Assembly: GCA_963728165.1 (NCBI GenBank)
Contig: CAVSIY010000006.1
Coordinates: 124,001 to 188,000, forward strand
DNA from: Hyphomicrobium_A sp963728165
GTDB taxonomy: Bacteria; Pseudomonadota; Alphaproteobacteria; Rhizobiales; Hyphomicrobiaceae
Direction of reading: 5' to 3'
DNA: 64,000 nt
The notes beneath the pieces were generated by a model that was not told where the DNA came from, did not search any database, and saw only the letters and a list, made by a program, of their open reading frames with translations. The translations under genes and the position numbers were made by a program. Below, one piece after another: positions 35,222-47,047 of the stretch (position 1 is its first letter; every line of letters begins with the position of its first letter).

Positions 35222-35435
35222 GATTCCCCTCCCTCGGGTTTGCTATCGTTGAAAAACCTCGTACCTCAACCCAAGGCCGCTATCAAGCTGATCAGAGCCA
35301 AGGCGCGTTATGCAGGCCAAGTGATTGGCCCGGTTTCGCATTCCAAGGCTCCCGACGCTGCACTGCGGCACGCAAATAGTTAGCATTTTAAAGTAGGCTC
35401 AAAGGCGAAGCCTCCAGCCTGCCCGGTCGGCGCCC

Positions 35436-36714
35436 GTGGACACATTCGAGCTCATCGAACGCCTTGCCGTCGCTCTCTCCATCGGCCTCGTCATCGGCAT
35501 CGAGCGCGGCTGGAAGCAGCGCGAGGAGCCCGAGGGAGACCGCGCCGCGGGCCTCAGGACGCACGCGCTCGCGGGGCTCTTGGGCGGGATCTGGGGGGCG
35601 CTCGCACGGGCTGCAGGCGACGGGGGCCCCTTGGCGCTCGGCCTCGCTTTCGCAGCCTTCACGGCCGCGATTGTCGTCTTCCGCTACCGCGAGATGGAGC
35701 ACGACAAGACCTTCGGTGCGACGACCGTCGTCGCCTCCATGCTGGCGTTCGCACTGGGCGCACTCGCCGTGATGGGGGACGTGACGGCAGCAGCCGCCGC
35801 CGGTGTCGCCACCGCACTGCTGCTGGCGCTGAAAGCGGCACTGCACGAATGGGTGAAGCGGCTGACGTGGGAGGAGCTGCGCGCCGGCCTCATCCTCGCC
35901 GCCATGACCGTCATCCTGCTGCCGCTGCTGCCCGACCGCGAGCTGGCGCGCTGGTTCCCCGTCAACCCGCGCGAGGTGTGGCTGCTGACCATCCTCATCG
36001 CCGCACTGTCGTTTGCTGGCTACGTCGCGATCCGCTACGCCGGCGCGGCTCGGCGTGCTGCTCTCCGGCGTTGCCGGCGGCCTCGTGTCCTCGACCGCGG
36101 TGACGCTCAACATGGCACGGCTTGCGCGCCAGCACCCCGAGCGCGAGAAGCTGTTTGCCGCCGGCATCATGCTCGCGAGCGGTATGATGATGCTGCGCGT
36201 CATCGTCGTCGTCGGCATTATCAACATCGCGCTCTTGCAGATCATCACCGTGCCCCTGATCCTCGCAGTGCTGGCGCAGGCGGCCGTCGCCAGCGTGCTC
36301 GGCAACTGGGCGCGCGGCGATCACGAGGCCGCTGGCGCACTCGAGCTGCGCAACCCATTCGACCTCGGCGTCGTGTTGGAGTTCGGCGCGCTGCTGGCGT
36401 TGATCATGGCGCTGGCCCAAGGCATCTCGACATGGGCGGGCGCGAAGGGTGCGATCGCGCTCGCGGCCGTGTCGGGCATTGTCGACGTCGATGCGATCAG
36501 CATCTCGATGGCGCGCCTTGCCCCGAGAGGCCTCGACGCCGAGAGCGCGGCCTACGCCATCCTCGTCGCTGTGACGGTCAACAGCGCGACCAAGGTCGTG
36601 CTGGGCTCCACGGCCGGGGGGCTGCGGCTCGGCAAGCTGTTGGCTGCGGGGCTCGCCGCGGCCTTCATTGCGGGTGCCGTTGGGCTTCGCCGTCGCCTTG
36701 CGGATATGAAGTAG
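35436..36714 (+). CDS. MgtC/DUF4010 family membrane protein (one-base frameshift)
   Basis: Starts at GTG 35436. The N-terminal part is MgtC-like (LSIGLVIGIERGWKQRE, then GLRTHALAGLLGGIWG), and the rest is the DUF4010 domain with LSGVAGGLVSSTAVTLNMARL and VSGIVDVDAISISMARLA. At about 36045 the frame is lost: YVAIRYAG continues as GVLLSGVAGG only one base out. Removing one G from GCGCGGCT gives about 425 residues, a normal length for this group. Twelve or so helices. The function is unresolved; MgtC relatives affect Mg2+ homeostasis, but this fusion type is uncharacterised. Confidence 0.85.
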
Positions 36715-36866
36715 GGTTCGATCACCCGCAAGTCAGGATGATTATCGATTTGTTAGTGCGTAAGAGTGGGAAATACACAGAAGTCGTTCCGAACAGGATT
36801 TTCAGAAAGTCGGCATAGGCCGTGAGCGCTCCGCTTCACCGCCGGCTCGACGTGGGCGCGCAAATC

Positions 36867-37559
36867 ATGCGGGTGCGGGTAATTTCCGCTTGCTTCATCC
36901 TGGCGTGCTTGCTCGGGCCAGCGCAGGCAACCTCCAGCTACGCCTATCGCAGCGACGAGTATGCGACAGTGCGCAACGGCGAGGCGCCGAGCCGCAAGTA
37001 TTCCGTCGCCGCACATGGAAACGGCGAGTCCGGCGATGAGGATTTTCACCTCTATCTCATGGCCGAGCCGGGCCACCGCAGAATCGGGCCGCTTGAGGAG
37101 GTGACAGAGATACTCGACACCGCGCCAAGCGCCTATGAAGCCGTCTGGTCGCCCAACTCGCGTTACGTCGCCCTCTTCTACCGCAGCGACCGCCACGTCA
37201 GGGCGATGACCCTCTATAGGATCGAACGTGGCCGGGCCTATCTGATCACGGGACCAACGCTGCTCGCTGCCGCCGTTGGGGCGCGCTTGGCAGGCTCCGA
37301 CGATGTCGAGGTCCGCTCCCGCAACTTGGAGCTGACCTGGTCCGGGCCAGGGAGATTCCTTCTCAAGCAGCACGGCATCGTCGCGATCAGCTCGCCGCGC
37401 CTCGCAACCAAGTTCGGCGCGTTCGGACGCTTGGAGCCGCCCTCCGCGGATGCCACACCTGGCAAGACTTTCTTGGCGTTCTCGGCTCAGGCCGAGTGTG
37501 AGGTGGGCACCAAGGATGAATACCGGATCACCGATCTGAAGCCGGGACCGGCCAACTAG
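36867..37559 (+). CDS. Secreted hypothetical protein
   Basis: 230 residues from ATG 36867, which directly precedes a signal peptide (MRVRVISACFILACLLGPAQA); the frame also allows GTG 36822. The mature chain includes EAVWSPNSRYVALFYRSD, similar to PD40/TolB-type propeller blades, and DDVEVRSRNLELTWSGPGRF, but too few blades for a full propeller. I do not recognise a family. Followed after 76 bases by the K+ channel gene on the same strand. Confidence 0.65.
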   Translation: MRVRVISACFILACLLGPAQATSSYAYRSDEYATVRNGEAPSRKYSVAAHGNGESGDEDFHLYLMAEPGHRRIGPLEEVTEILDTAPSAYEAVWSPNSRYVALFYRSDRHVRAMTLYRIERGRAYLITGPTLLAAAVGARLAGSDDVEVRSRNLELTWSGPGRFLLKQHGIVAISSPRLATKFGAFGRLEPPSADATPGKTFLAFSAQAECEVGTKDEYRITDLKPGPAN

Positions 37560-37635
37560 ACGCTCCGACTTGTGCGGGCGCGAAGCGCGCGATTGCATTG
37601 GCCGCCGTGGGTGACGCTCGCGGTGTGAGGCGCGC

Positions 37636-38157
37636 ATGGTTGACGCCGCGCGGCGCAACTTGCAGTTTGCTTTCGAGCGGCAACGGACGAGCGGGGCGGA
37701 AATGATCGGACTGGCGGCGCTGGCCCTGCTCTTGATCTTCGTGAGCGTCGCGGTGCACGCCGTCGTGCTCGCGCGCATGATGGTGCACCTCATCCACAGC
37801 GCGCACCTGCGCGTCTTCAACGTGTTCCGCGCCCACGCGCTTCTATTGTTTCTCGTGTTCACCGTCCTGCTCGCCTCGCATCTGATGCAGGCGCTGTTGT
37901 GGGCGGTCGCCTATTTCGCGGTCGGCGGATTCGACGATCTTCCGACCTCGCTCTACTTCTCGCTGTCGAGCTACACGACGGTGGGTTACGCCGACGTGGT
38001 CTTGCCCCAGCACATGCGCCTCCTGGGCCCGCTCGAAGCCGCGACTGGCGTGCTCATGTTCGGCTGGTCGACCGGCTACATCTTTGCTCTCGCCACCCGT
38101 ATGCTGGCCGCGGAGCAGACGCGATCGCCGGAACGGCCCGCCAAGGCACGCGACTGA
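37636..38157 (+). CDS. Two-transmembrane potassium channel-like protein
   Basis: 173 residues. The pore loop reads SLSSYTTVGYADVVLP, with TVGYAD matching the K+-selectivity filter (T-x-G-Y-G/A-D). One or two helices before it (LAALALLLIFVSVAVHAVVL and LLLFLVFTVLLASHLMQALL) and one after (LEAATGVLMFGWSTGYIFAL) complete the ion-channel-2 fold. No RCK or cyclic-nucleotide domain is attached, so gating is not evident. The initiating ATG may be 37636 or 37702. With kup at 41-43 kb this suggests active K+ control. Confidence 0.88.
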   Translation: MVDAARRNLQFAFERQRTSGAEMIGLAALALLLIFVSVAVHAVVLARMMVHLIHSAHLRVFNVFRAHALLLFLVFTVLLASHLMQALLWAVAYFAVGGFDDLPTSLYFSLSSYTTVGYADVVLPQHMRLLGPLEAATGVLMFGWSTGYIFALATRMLAAEQTRSPERPAKARD

Positions 38158-38159
38158 GC

Positions 38160-38432
38160 TCAGTCAGCCGCGTTCAGGAAGTAGATATCCGGCCTGTCCA
38201 CCACGCCTGCCGCCGCCATTTCCGCTTTCAGCTCCTCTGACCCGACGAGGGCCTTGGCGGTGTCCAGGTCGGCTGCGTCGAACAGAATGACGACCTCACT
38301 GGGATCGTCGGCGGAGCGGAACAGGCGGGGATTGGTCAGCCCGGCCGCTGCACGCTTGGGCTCGTGTGCTTGGAAGCTGGGCTTCCATGCGGCGAAGTCC
38401 TTCACCTTGTGGCGAACGATGATGGTGGCCAA
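38160..38432 (-). CDS. Small dimeric alpha/beta-barrel protein
   Basis: 90 residues from a TTG preceded by GGGAGGA. MATIIVRHKVKDFAAWKPSF at the start and VVILFDAADLDTAKALVGS later resemble ferredoxin-like antibiotic-biosynthesis-monooxygenase or cyclase-type barrels, which form homodimers. No catalytic residues can be assigned. Ends three bases from the convergent K+ channel stop; upstream neighbour on the same strand is the cytochrome c gene, about 46 bases away. Confidence 0.75.
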   Translation of the reverse strand: MATIIVRHKVKDFAAWKPSFQAHEPKRAAAGLTNPRLFRSADDPSEVVILFDAADLDTAKALVGSEELKAEMAAAGVVDRPDIYFLNAAD

Positions 38433-38478
38433 TCTTTCCTCCCTTGGTTTGCGGGGGTGCTAGCTTTCCCACCAACAC

Positions 38479-38815
38479 CTACTGCTCTTTTCTCAATGAC
38501 ATGATGAAGGCGGCGAGATCGTCGATCTCGGTGAGCGTCAGGTGGTGGTTCGGCATCATCGGCGGCACCGCCTTGAGCCAGCGCACGATGCCGCCGAAGG
38601 TCTGATCGGGGCGGTTGGCCACGGCGACGAAGCCCGGCACGCCCATCGGCCCCTCCTTCTCGCCCTGGCCCGCGTTCAAGTGGCACTGGGCGCATAGCGC
38701 GTGGGCGAGCTGCGCGGCCCTTGGCGACGTCCTCGTCCTCGCCGGCGCGCGCCGGCGAGATGCCGAGGGCCATCCCCACGAGGGCCGCCGCTACGGCCGT
38801 CCTCAGACGCTGCAT
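38479..38815 (-). CDS. Small cytochrome c (one-base frameshift)
   Basis: Signal peptide MQRLRTAVAAALVGMALGIS to PARA, then EDEDVAKG. Near 38722 the frame slips; one base out it continues AHALCAQCHLNAGQGEKEGP, giving the haem motif CAQCH, and later PPMMPNHHLT, whose Met is the likely second axial ligand. Joined by removing one base it is about 112 residues, a class I periplasmic cytochrome c. It probably carries electrons to an oxidase, but the partner is not known. Probably a sequence error, not a pseudogene. Confidence 0.82.
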
Positions 38816-39032
38816 CGCTGTCTCCGCGCAAGACTCAACAAGCCTCAGAGTCTAATTGCTTTTCGCCCATAGGGCACCCGGGCGTTGCGGGCGCGCGGCC
38901 GGCTACGCCGTCGCACGCTCTGGTGTGGAGCGCGCAATTGACCCACATCAGTTCCAGGCCGCGCGCGCCGGGCTAGCCTCTTTGCCGAAACATGGCTGCC
39001 CAACGCGGCCGATTGACCTCAGGAGCGCCACC

Positions 39033-39230
39033 ATGACCAGAAACGAAGGACTGCTCGACCGCTTCGTGCGCGTCGTTGCCGGGCTCGCCCTCATCGCCTC
39101 CCCGCTCGGGCTCTATGGGCCGGAGTACACGTCCATTTGGGGCTGGATCGGCGTCGTGCCACTGCTGACAGGCCTGATCGGCGTCTGCCCCGCCTACGCG
39201 CTCGTCGGCATCAAGACATGCTCGAGCTGA
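39033..39230 (+). CDS. DUF2892 (YgaP-like) small membrane protein
   Basis: 65 residues: MTRNEGLLDRFVRVVAGLAL starts the family pattern, with two hydrophobic segments and a Cys-containing end (LLTGLIGVCPAYALVGIKTC). AGGAG lies upstream of the ATG. DUF2892 domains form the membrane part of YgaP-type proteins; here without a rhodanese domain. Function unknown. Followed by the SHOCT gene after 12 bases. Confidence 0.88.
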   Translation: MTRNEGLLDRFVRVVAGLALIASPLGLYGPEYTSIWGWIGVVPLLTGLIGVCPAYALVGIKTCSS

Positions 39231-39242
39231 GCGAGCCGTGCC

Positions 39243-39575
39243 ATGAGGCTGATGCTCGCTATGGCTCTGATGCCAGGGGTCGCATCGCCTGCCTGGGCGC
39301 AGGCGGGACAGCCGGGGTCGTGGCACATGCATGACTGGGGCATGGGCTCAGGCATGGGGTGGGGAGGAGGCATGGTGCTCGGTCCGCTTCTGACCATTGG
39401 GCTCGTCATCCTGCTCGTAGTGCTGATCGTGCCGTTCGTGCGCTCGATCGGCGGCGGCGGTACGGGCCCGCGCACTGCGAGTGCGCGCGATATTCTCGAT
39501 GCGCGCTATGCGAAGGGCGAGATCGACCGCGAGGAGTACCTGCGCCTCCGCAACGACATCGCCGGCGAGCAGTAG
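39243..39575 (+). CDS. SHOCT-domain membrane protein
   Basis: 110 residues. An N-terminal signal-like segment, a Met/Gly/His/Trp-rich stretch (SWHMHDWGMGSGMGWGGG) that could bind metal, a membrane helix (LLTIGLVILLVVLIVPFV), and a C-terminal SHOCT motif (ILDARYAKGEIDREEYLRL). SHOCT tails mediate oligomerisation. Pairs with the DUF2892 gene just upstream. Confidence 0.88.
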   Translation: MRLMLAMALMPGVASPAWAQAGQPGSWHMHDWGMGSGMGWGGGMVLGPLLTIGLVILLVVLIVPFVRSIGGGGTGPRTASARDILDARYAKGEIDREEYLRLRNDIAGEQ

Positions 39576-39578
39576 GCC

Positions 39579-40943
39579 TCACGCCGACTCGGGCAGCGGC
39601 ACGCCGGCCGCGTCGAACGCGGCGCGCTGGCGCTTGGTCACGTCGTCGAGCTGGAAACCTTCGATCGTCTCGTTGAAGAGCCGGTACCAGTTCTGGCGCG
39701 CGCCCAGGTGCAGAAACACGCCGCCGAGCCCGATGGCGGCGCGGTCCATGAACACGAACTCGCGCGGCACCGTGACCGGGCCCTTCTCGCGCAGGATCTT
39801 GTGCACGGTGAAGGCCTCGCGGCGTCCGTACTCGCCCGGCGTCGTGCCTTCGGCGATGGCGCGCTCGCGGTCATCGAGCAGCGGCCCGTAGATGAACTGG
39901 GCCCACATGGTCATCGCCTCGATCAGCTCAGAGGACAGCCCGCGGAAGCCCCAGGTCTCGTAGGCGTGCACCATGAGATCGCGGTTGTTGTGCAAGAGGC
40001 CTGTGTAGAGATCGATGACGCCCTGCACGAAAGCGACGCGGAAGGAGCGGATGCAGCCGTAATCCAACAGGTTGATCCCCGCCGGGCGCCCCTCGCGCTC
40101 GAATACGGTATAGTTGCCCAAGTGTGGGTCGCCGTGGATGACGCCGTAATGGCTGAACGGAAACCACCAGGCGCGGAACATCGCTTGGGCAATTCTGTTG
40201 CGGTCCTCGAGCGGCGCTGACGTGTAGTCGAGAAGCATGCGGCCCTCGAGCCAGGTCATGGTCAAGAGCCGCTTGGTCGACAGCTCAGGCACGACCTCGG
40301 GCACGCGGATGCGCTCGTCGTCGGCGAAGATGGCGCCATAGAGCTTGGTGTGGCGCGCCTCCAGCTCGTAGTCGAGCTCCTCTCTGAGCCGCGCGGAAAT
40401 TTCCTTCAGGATCTCGCCGGTCTCGACCGCAGGCGTCATGCGCGCGTGGATGGCAAATATCGCCTTGAGCTGCGTGAGGTCCGCCTCCACCGCTGAGGAC
40501 ATGTCGGGGTACTGCAGCTTGACGGCGAGCAGGCGCCCGTCGTGGCCGACCGCCTTGTGCACCTGGCCCAGCGACGCCGAGGCCGCGGCAGCCGTGTCGA
40601 AGCTCTGAAAGCGGGTCTGCCAATCGGGGCCGAGCTCGACTTGCATCCGCCGCCTGGCGAAGGCCGGCCCCATGGCGGGCGCGGCCGACTGCAATTGCGC
40701 CAGCTCGCGCGCATATTCGGCCGGCAGCGCCTCGGGGATGGTGGAGAGGAGCTGCGCCACCTTCATCAACGGGCCTTTGAGGCCCCCGAGCGCGGCGGCG
40801 AGATCGGCGGCGGTGCGCGCTGAATCGTGCTCCAGGCCGAACAGGCGCTCGCCGGCGACGCGGGCGGCAAGTCCGCCGACGTTGGTGCCGACGCGCACGT
40901 AGCGCGCGGCCCGGGCGGAAAACCGGTTCTCCTCGTTGCCCAT
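39579..40943 (-). CDS. ABC1/UbiB (AarF) family atypical kinase
   Basis: 454 residues. The ABC1 domain shows KVAQLLSTIPEALPAEYARE (the family's K-x-G-Q-like motif with variants), then PDMSSAVEADLTQLKAIF, ARHTKLYGAIFADDE, and HGDPHLGNYTVFE in the catalytic loop and LLDYGCIRSF in the metal-binding loop. Such proteins support ubiquinone synthesis or lipid-linked functions with ATPase activity. This soluble form lacks the C-terminal helices of UbiB proper, so the symbol ubiB is not used. Convergent with the SHOCT gene, three bases apart. Confidence 0.9.
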   Translation of the reverse strand: MGNEENRFSARAARYVRVGTNVGGLAARVAGERLFGLEHDSARTAADLAAALGGLKGPLMKVAQLLSTIPEALPAEYARELAQLQSAAPAMGPAFARRRMQVELGPDWQTRFQSFDTAAAASASLGQVHKAVGHDGRLLAVKLQYPDMSSAVEADLTQLKAIFAIHARMTPAVETGEILKEISARLREELDYELEARHTKLYGAIFADDERIRVPEVVPELSTKRLLTMTWLEGRMLLDYTSAPLEDRNRIAQAMFRAWWFPFSHYGVIHGDPHLGNYTVFEREGRPAGINLLDYGCIRSFRVAFVQGVIDLYTGLLHNNRDLMVHAYETWGFRGLSSELIEAMTMWAQFIYGPLLDDRERAIAEGTTPGEYGRREAFTVHKILREKGPVTVPREFVFMDRAAIGLGGVFLHLGARQNWYRLFNETIEGFQLDDVTKRQRAAFDAAGVPLPESA

Positions 40944-41030
40944 CGGCGATCCTGACTCAGCGCGGCGCGATCAGGGCCGCCGCATCATGCGCATATCGGG
41001 GGGCTGGGGCGGCGCCGGCAAGGGCGGCAG

Positions 41031-42941
41031 CTAAACCGCGACTTGGGTGCCGACCTCGACCACGCGGTCGGTTGGGATCTGGAAGTAGGTGGTGGCGTCC
41101 TGGGCTGAGCGCGCCAGTGCCACGAACAGCTGGTCCTGCCAGCCCGGCATCTCCGACTTGGGCGTCGGCTTCAAATTGCGCCGCGACAGGAAGAACGACG
41201 TCGCGCTCACGTCGACATTCAAATCCTTGCGTCGGCATTGCTCGAAGATCTTGGGCACGCTCGGCGTCTCCATGAAGCCGTAGCGCGCGACCACCCGGAT
41301 GAAGGTGTCGCTGACGCGCTCCACGCTCACGCGCTCGTAGCGGGGCACGCGCGGGGTATCCTCGGTGCGGATGGAGAGGATGATGTTGCGCTCGTGCAGG
41401 ACGCGGTTGTGCTTCAGGTTGTGCATGAGCGCCGTCGGCGCCGCGGTGGGATCGGCGGTGAAGAACACCGCTGTGCCCGCCACCCGGTGCGGCGGCTTCG
41501 CCTCGAGACGGCGCAACAGCCAGTCGAGGTCGGCCTCGTTCTTGCGCGTCTGCCGGGCGAGCAGGCGCGAGCCCCTGACCCAGGTGATCATGACGAGGCC
41601 GACGCAGGCCGCCAGCGTGAGCGGCACCCAGCCGCCTTCGAACACCTTGAGGAAGTTGGCGGTGAGGAAGGCCTGCTCGAGGAACAGCAGCGGAATCACC
41701 AGGAGCAGCGTGCGCCACAGCGGCCACTTCCAGAATTGCCAGATGACGAAGAAGGCCAGAAGCGTGTCGATCACCATCGCCGCCGTCACCGACACACCGT
41801 AGGCCGCCGCCAGGTTGGAGGAGGAGCGGAAGATGACGACGACGAACAACACGCCGATGAGCAGCATCCAGTTGACGCGCGGCATGTAGATCTGGCCCGA
41901 GACGGCCTCGGACGTGTGCGTGATGCCGAAGCGCGGCAAGAGGCCGAGCTGAATCGCCTGGCGGGTCAAGGAGAACGCGCCGGTGATCACGGCCTGGCTG
42001 GCGATGATGGTCGCCATCGTCGCCAGGATGACCATGGGGACGAGCGCCCAGTCGGGATAGAGGAGATAGAACGGGTTCTCCAGCGCCTCGGGGTGCTGCA
42101 GCACGAGCGCCCCTTGCCCGAAGTAGTTGAGCGTCAGCGCCGGCAGGATGAGCCCGAACCACGCCATCTGAATCGGCTTGCGGCCGAAGTGGCCGAGATC
42201 GGCGTAGAGCGCTTCGGCACCCGTCACGGCGAGGAAGACGAGACCCAAGACGGTGAGGCCGATGAGGCCGTGCCGCAGCAAGAACCTGATCCCGTACCAA
42301 GGATTGACCGCGACCAGCACCTCCGGGTTGATGACGAGATGCACGATCCCGCCGACGGCGAGCACCGAGAACCACACGACCGTGACCGGGCCGAAAAAGG
42401 ACGCGACCTTCGCCGTGCCGCGCGATTGCGCCGCGAACAGCCCGATCAGAATCACCAGCGACAGCGGCATCACGTACTGCTCGAGTGCGGGCGAGACGAG
42501 CACCAGACCTTCGACGGCGGACAGGACGGAGATGGCCGGCGTGATGACGGCGTCGCCATAGAAGAACGAGGCCCCGGCGATGCCGAGGCCCATGATCACG
42601 GGCGCACTGCGCTTGGCGACCGATTGGCCGAGCGCCATCAGGGCGAACATGCCGCCCTCACCCTTGTTGTCGGCGCGCAAGAGGATGACGACGTATTTCA
42701 GCGTGACGATGAGCAGAAGCGCCCACAGGATCAGCGACAGCACGCCGAACACCGCCTCGCGGCCGGCGAAGCTCGTGGCCTTGGCGGCGATGACGGCTTC
42801 GCGGAAGGCGTAGAGCGGACTGGTGCCGATGTCGCCGTAGACGACGCCCACGCACCCCAGGACGAGCGGCCAAAAATGCTTGTCGGGAGTGCCGTCGGGC
42901 AGGCCCTGATCGGCACCCTTCGCGACATGCGATTGGGCCAC
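41031..42941 (-). CDS. kup: Potassium uptake protein Kup
   Basis: 636 residues, 12 membrane helices then a cytoplasmic C-terminal domain. Family motifs include LGCVGVVYGDIGTSPLYAFR near residue 30 and ISVLSAVEGL. Kup is a K+/H+ symporter for high-affinity uptake, important under acid or low-K+ conditions. The C-terminus (HERNIILSIRTEDTPRVP and FEQCRRKDLNVDVSATSFFL) matches. Length is typical. Monocistronic here. Confidence 0.96.
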   Translation of the reverse strand: MAQSHVAKGADQGLPDGTPDKHFWPLVLGCVGVVYGDIGTSPLYAFREAVIAAKATSFAGREAVFGVLSLILWALLLIVTLKYVVILLRADNKGEGGMFALMALGQSVAKRSAPVIMGLGIAGASFFYGDAVITPAISVLSAVEGLVLVSPALEQYVMPLSLVILIGLFAAQSRGTAKVASFFGPVTVVWFSVLAVGGIVHLVINPEVLVAVNPWYGIRFLLRHGLIGLTVLGLVFLAVTGAEALYADLGHFGRKPIQMAWFGLILPALTLNYFGQGALVLQHPEALENPFYLLYPDWALVPMVILATMATIIASQAVITGAFSLTRQAIQLGLLPRFGITHTSEAVSGQIYMPRVNWMLLIGVLFVVVIFRSSSNLAAAYGVSVTAAMVIDTLLAFFVIWQFWKWPLWRTLLLVIPLLFLEQAFLTANFLKVFEGGWVPLTLAACVGLVMITWVRGSRLLARQTRKNEADLDWLLRRLEAKPPHRVAGTAVFFTADPTAAPTALMHNLKHNRVLHERNIILSIRTEDTPRVPRYERVSVERVSDTFIRVVARYGFMETPSVPKIFEQCRRKDLNVDVSATSFFLSRRNLKPTPKSEMPGWQDQLFVALARSAQDATTYFQIPTDRVVEVGTQVAV

Positions 42942-43164
42942 GTCGGCACCTCACGTTTAGCTGACTGCAGTGCAGCAATGGCGGGCGCTTCTAACCCCTA
43001 AAGCGGCCCCAGGGGAACCCCTTAATTCGCGATAGCCCCCGCTTCACAGCCTTGACAATGACGCAAGACTCTGGGGCGGGGAAAGGTTGCTTGCCGCGCT
43101 GCGGCAAGGAAACGCAACAGTGTTGCACGCCTTGCGGCTTTTCGGCGCGTTTGCAAGTCAAGAG

Positions 43165-45036
43165 CTAGGCAGCTGCGTCCATCTTCTCCAACTCGTCGAT
43201 CATGCCGGAGATGACGTTGAGGCCCTTCTGCCAGAACTCCGGCTTGGAGGCGTCGAGCCCGAACGGCGCCAAGAGCTCCGAGTGATGCTTGGAGCCCCCC
43301 GCTTTCAGCATATCGAAGTACTTGGCGACGAAGCCGGGGTGCGCCTCCTCATAGAGGCCGTAGAGCGAGTTCACCAGGCAGTCGCCGAAGGCGTAGGCGT
43401 AGACGTAGAACGGCGCGTGGATGAAGTGGGGCACATAGGTCCAGAACACCTCGTAGCCGGGCTTCAGCTCGATCGCCGGCCCCAAGCTTTCCACCTGCAC
43501 CTCGAGCCAGATGGCGTTGAGCTGATCGGGCGTCAGCTCGCCTTGGCGGCGCGCCTCATGCACCTTGCGCTCGAAGGTATAGAAGGCGATCTGGCGCACC
43601 ACCGTGTTGAGCATGTCCTCGACCTTGCCGGCGATCATCGCCTTGCGCTCTTTCGGGTCCTTGATCTCGGCCAGGAGCGCCTTGAAGGTCAGCATCTCGC
43701 CGAACACCGATGCGGTCTCGGCCAGCGTCAACGGCGTCGGCGCCATCAGCGCCCCTTGGCGGCGCGCCAGCATCTGGTGCACGCCGTGGCCGAGCTCGTG
43801 CGCTAACGTCGTCACGTCGCGCGGCTTGCCCAGATAGTTGAGCAGGACGTAGGGGTGCACCGAGGGCACGGTCGCGGCGGAGAAGGCGCCGGGCGCCTTG
43901 CCCGGTCGCACGGGGGCGTCGATCCAGCGCTTGTCGAAGAATTCTCCAGCGAGCGTCGCCATCTCCGGCGCGAAGCCCTTATAGGCGCCGAGCACCAGCC
44001 GGCGCGCCTCCGTCCAGGCGAAGATGCGATCGGGCTGCTCGGGCAGCGGCGCGTTGCGGTCCCAGTGGGCAAGGCGCTCCTTGCCGAGCCACTTGGCCTT
44101 CAGCGCATAGTAGCGGTGCGACAGCCGCGGATAGGCTGCGCGCACGCTCGATGCCAGTGCGTCCACCACCTCGGCCTCGACCCGGTTGGCGAGGTGGCGG
44201 CTGGCGGCCACGTCCTTGAAGCCGCGCCAGCGATCGGAAATCTCCTTGTCCTTGGCGAGCGTGTTGGTGATCAGCGCAAAGAGGCGGACGTTCTCCTTGA
44301 ACACGGCAGCGAGCGATTCAGCGGCGGCCTTGCGTCTCTCCTCGCTCGGATTGGAGAGGAGGTTCAGCGTGAGCTCGAGCGTCAGCGGCGCCTCCTCGCT
44401 GGCGACGGGGAAGCGCAGCGCCGTCATCGTCTCGCTGAAGAGGCGGTCCCACGCCCCGTTCGAGGTCTGGCTCTTCTCGTGGAACAGCCGCTCGATCGTC
44501 TCGTCGAGCTGGTAGGGCTTCTCCTTGCGCACGTTGTCGATCCACGGCTTGTAGTGGCCCGCGCGCGGGGTCTTCAAAGCCTCGGCCATCACCTTGTCGT
44601 CGATCTGGTTGAGCTCCAGATCGAAGAAGATGATGTCCATGGAGATGGTGGTGAGCTTCTCGGAGATGTCGCCGTAGAACTTGGCGCGCTTGGGATCGGA
44701 CTGGTCGGCGGCGTAGTAGAGCCCGGCGAAGGACCCGAGCCGCCCCATCAGCTCGACGAGCCGCTCGAACTCCTCAATCGCAGCGCCGAGGACCGCGCCG
44801 TCGCGCGCGAGCTCCACGAGCTTGCCGTGATAGGCTTCCTTGATGCGGGCCGCCTGCGCGGCGGCATCCTCCAGGTCGCGCGCGATCTCTGGCGCATCCG
44901 GGCTCGCATAAAGGTCGGCAAGGCTCCACTCGGGCAGCGGACCGAGATCGGCGGCGGCGCTGCTCGCCCCACCTTCCTGCTGGCGGGCTTTGAGATCGTG
45001 CGATGCGCCAAGGGTGCGCAGGTCCATTCGCATCAT
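43165..45036 (-). CDS. pepF: M3 family oligoendopeptidase F
   Basis: 623 residues. The zinc site is HELGHGVHQ near residue 411, in TTLAHELGHGVHQML, with the third ligand Glu in TASVFGEMLTF. It cleaves short peptides in the cytoplasm. The start offers two adjacent ATGs at 45036 and 45033. Residues 1-30 are a variable Gly/Ser-rich lead. Standalone gene. Confidence 0.95.
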   Translation of the reverse strand: MMRMDLRTLGASHDLKARQQEGGASSAAADLGPLPEWSLADLYASPDAPEIARDLEDAAAQAARIKEAYHGKLVELARDGAVLGAAIEEFERLVELMGRLGSFAGLYYAADQSDPKRAKFYGDISEKLTTISMDIIFFDLELNQIDDKVMAEALKTPRAGHYKPWIDNVRKEKPYQLDETIERLFHEKSQTSNGAWDRLFSETMTALRFPVASEEAPLTLELTLNLLSNPSEERRKAAAESLAAVFKENVRLFALITNTLAKDKEISDRWRGFKDVAASRHLANRVEAEVVDALASSVRAAYPRLSHRYYALKAKWLGKERLAHWDRNAPLPEQPDRIFAWTEARRLVLGAYKGFAPEMATLAGEFFDKRWIDAPVRPGKAPGAFSAATVPSVHPYVLLNYLGKPRDVTTLAHELGHGVHQMLARRQGALMAPTPLTLAETASVFGEMLTFKALLAEIKDPKERKAMIAGKVEDMLNTVVRQIAFYTFERKVHEARRQGELTPDQLNAIWLEVQVESLGPAIELKPGYEVFWTYVPHFIHAPFYVYAYAFGDCLVNSLYGLYEEAHPGFVAKYFDMLKAGGSKHHSELLAPFGLDASKPEFWQKGLNVISGMIDELEKMDAAA

Positions 45037-45283
45037 GGGCTCCAGTATGAGTTGGGATCAGCTTTAACCATGCGCGGACAGGGCAAACGATGCAACTGCG
45101 TTGCCTCCGCGCTCCGCTTCACTCGAAAAAGGCTCAACCTGGGCCCCCTCGCAACGGCTTATTTACCCATGTTGGGCAATCTCTCCTGAGTTGAGTGACC
45201 CGCCGGTGGCCAAGTGTCCAGTCCTGACGCAGTCGGGAAGGATGGCTGGCCCGGGGGTCGTAGAGGTTGAGTTCGAGTGCCCC

Positions 45284-46789
<1,506 letters not shown>

Positions 46790-47047
46790 ACGGGATTCGA
46801 GCCTCGGTCCGGGGCGGCGATGCCCTCCGCCGCCCCGCCGCCCCCTTCACCGCAAAATCCGCCATAGTCGCGTGCGACGCAAAGACACGCGGTTTTACCC
46901 GCGCGAGGCCCTCGCACTCGGTTGATGCGGCGCATTTCAGCCACACTCATCGCTTGCCCGCCATGCCCCGAAGCCGATTGTATGGGCTGGGGATGGTCAG
47001 CGGATGCGGCCTCGGTTAGCGTGCGGCGGCGACGAGGAGGTGGCGTT

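Noticed and set aside
41238..43001. 587-codon plus-strand frame opposite kup
   Set aside because: Highly charged His/Asp/Glu antisense product of the membrane helices of Kup; no domain.
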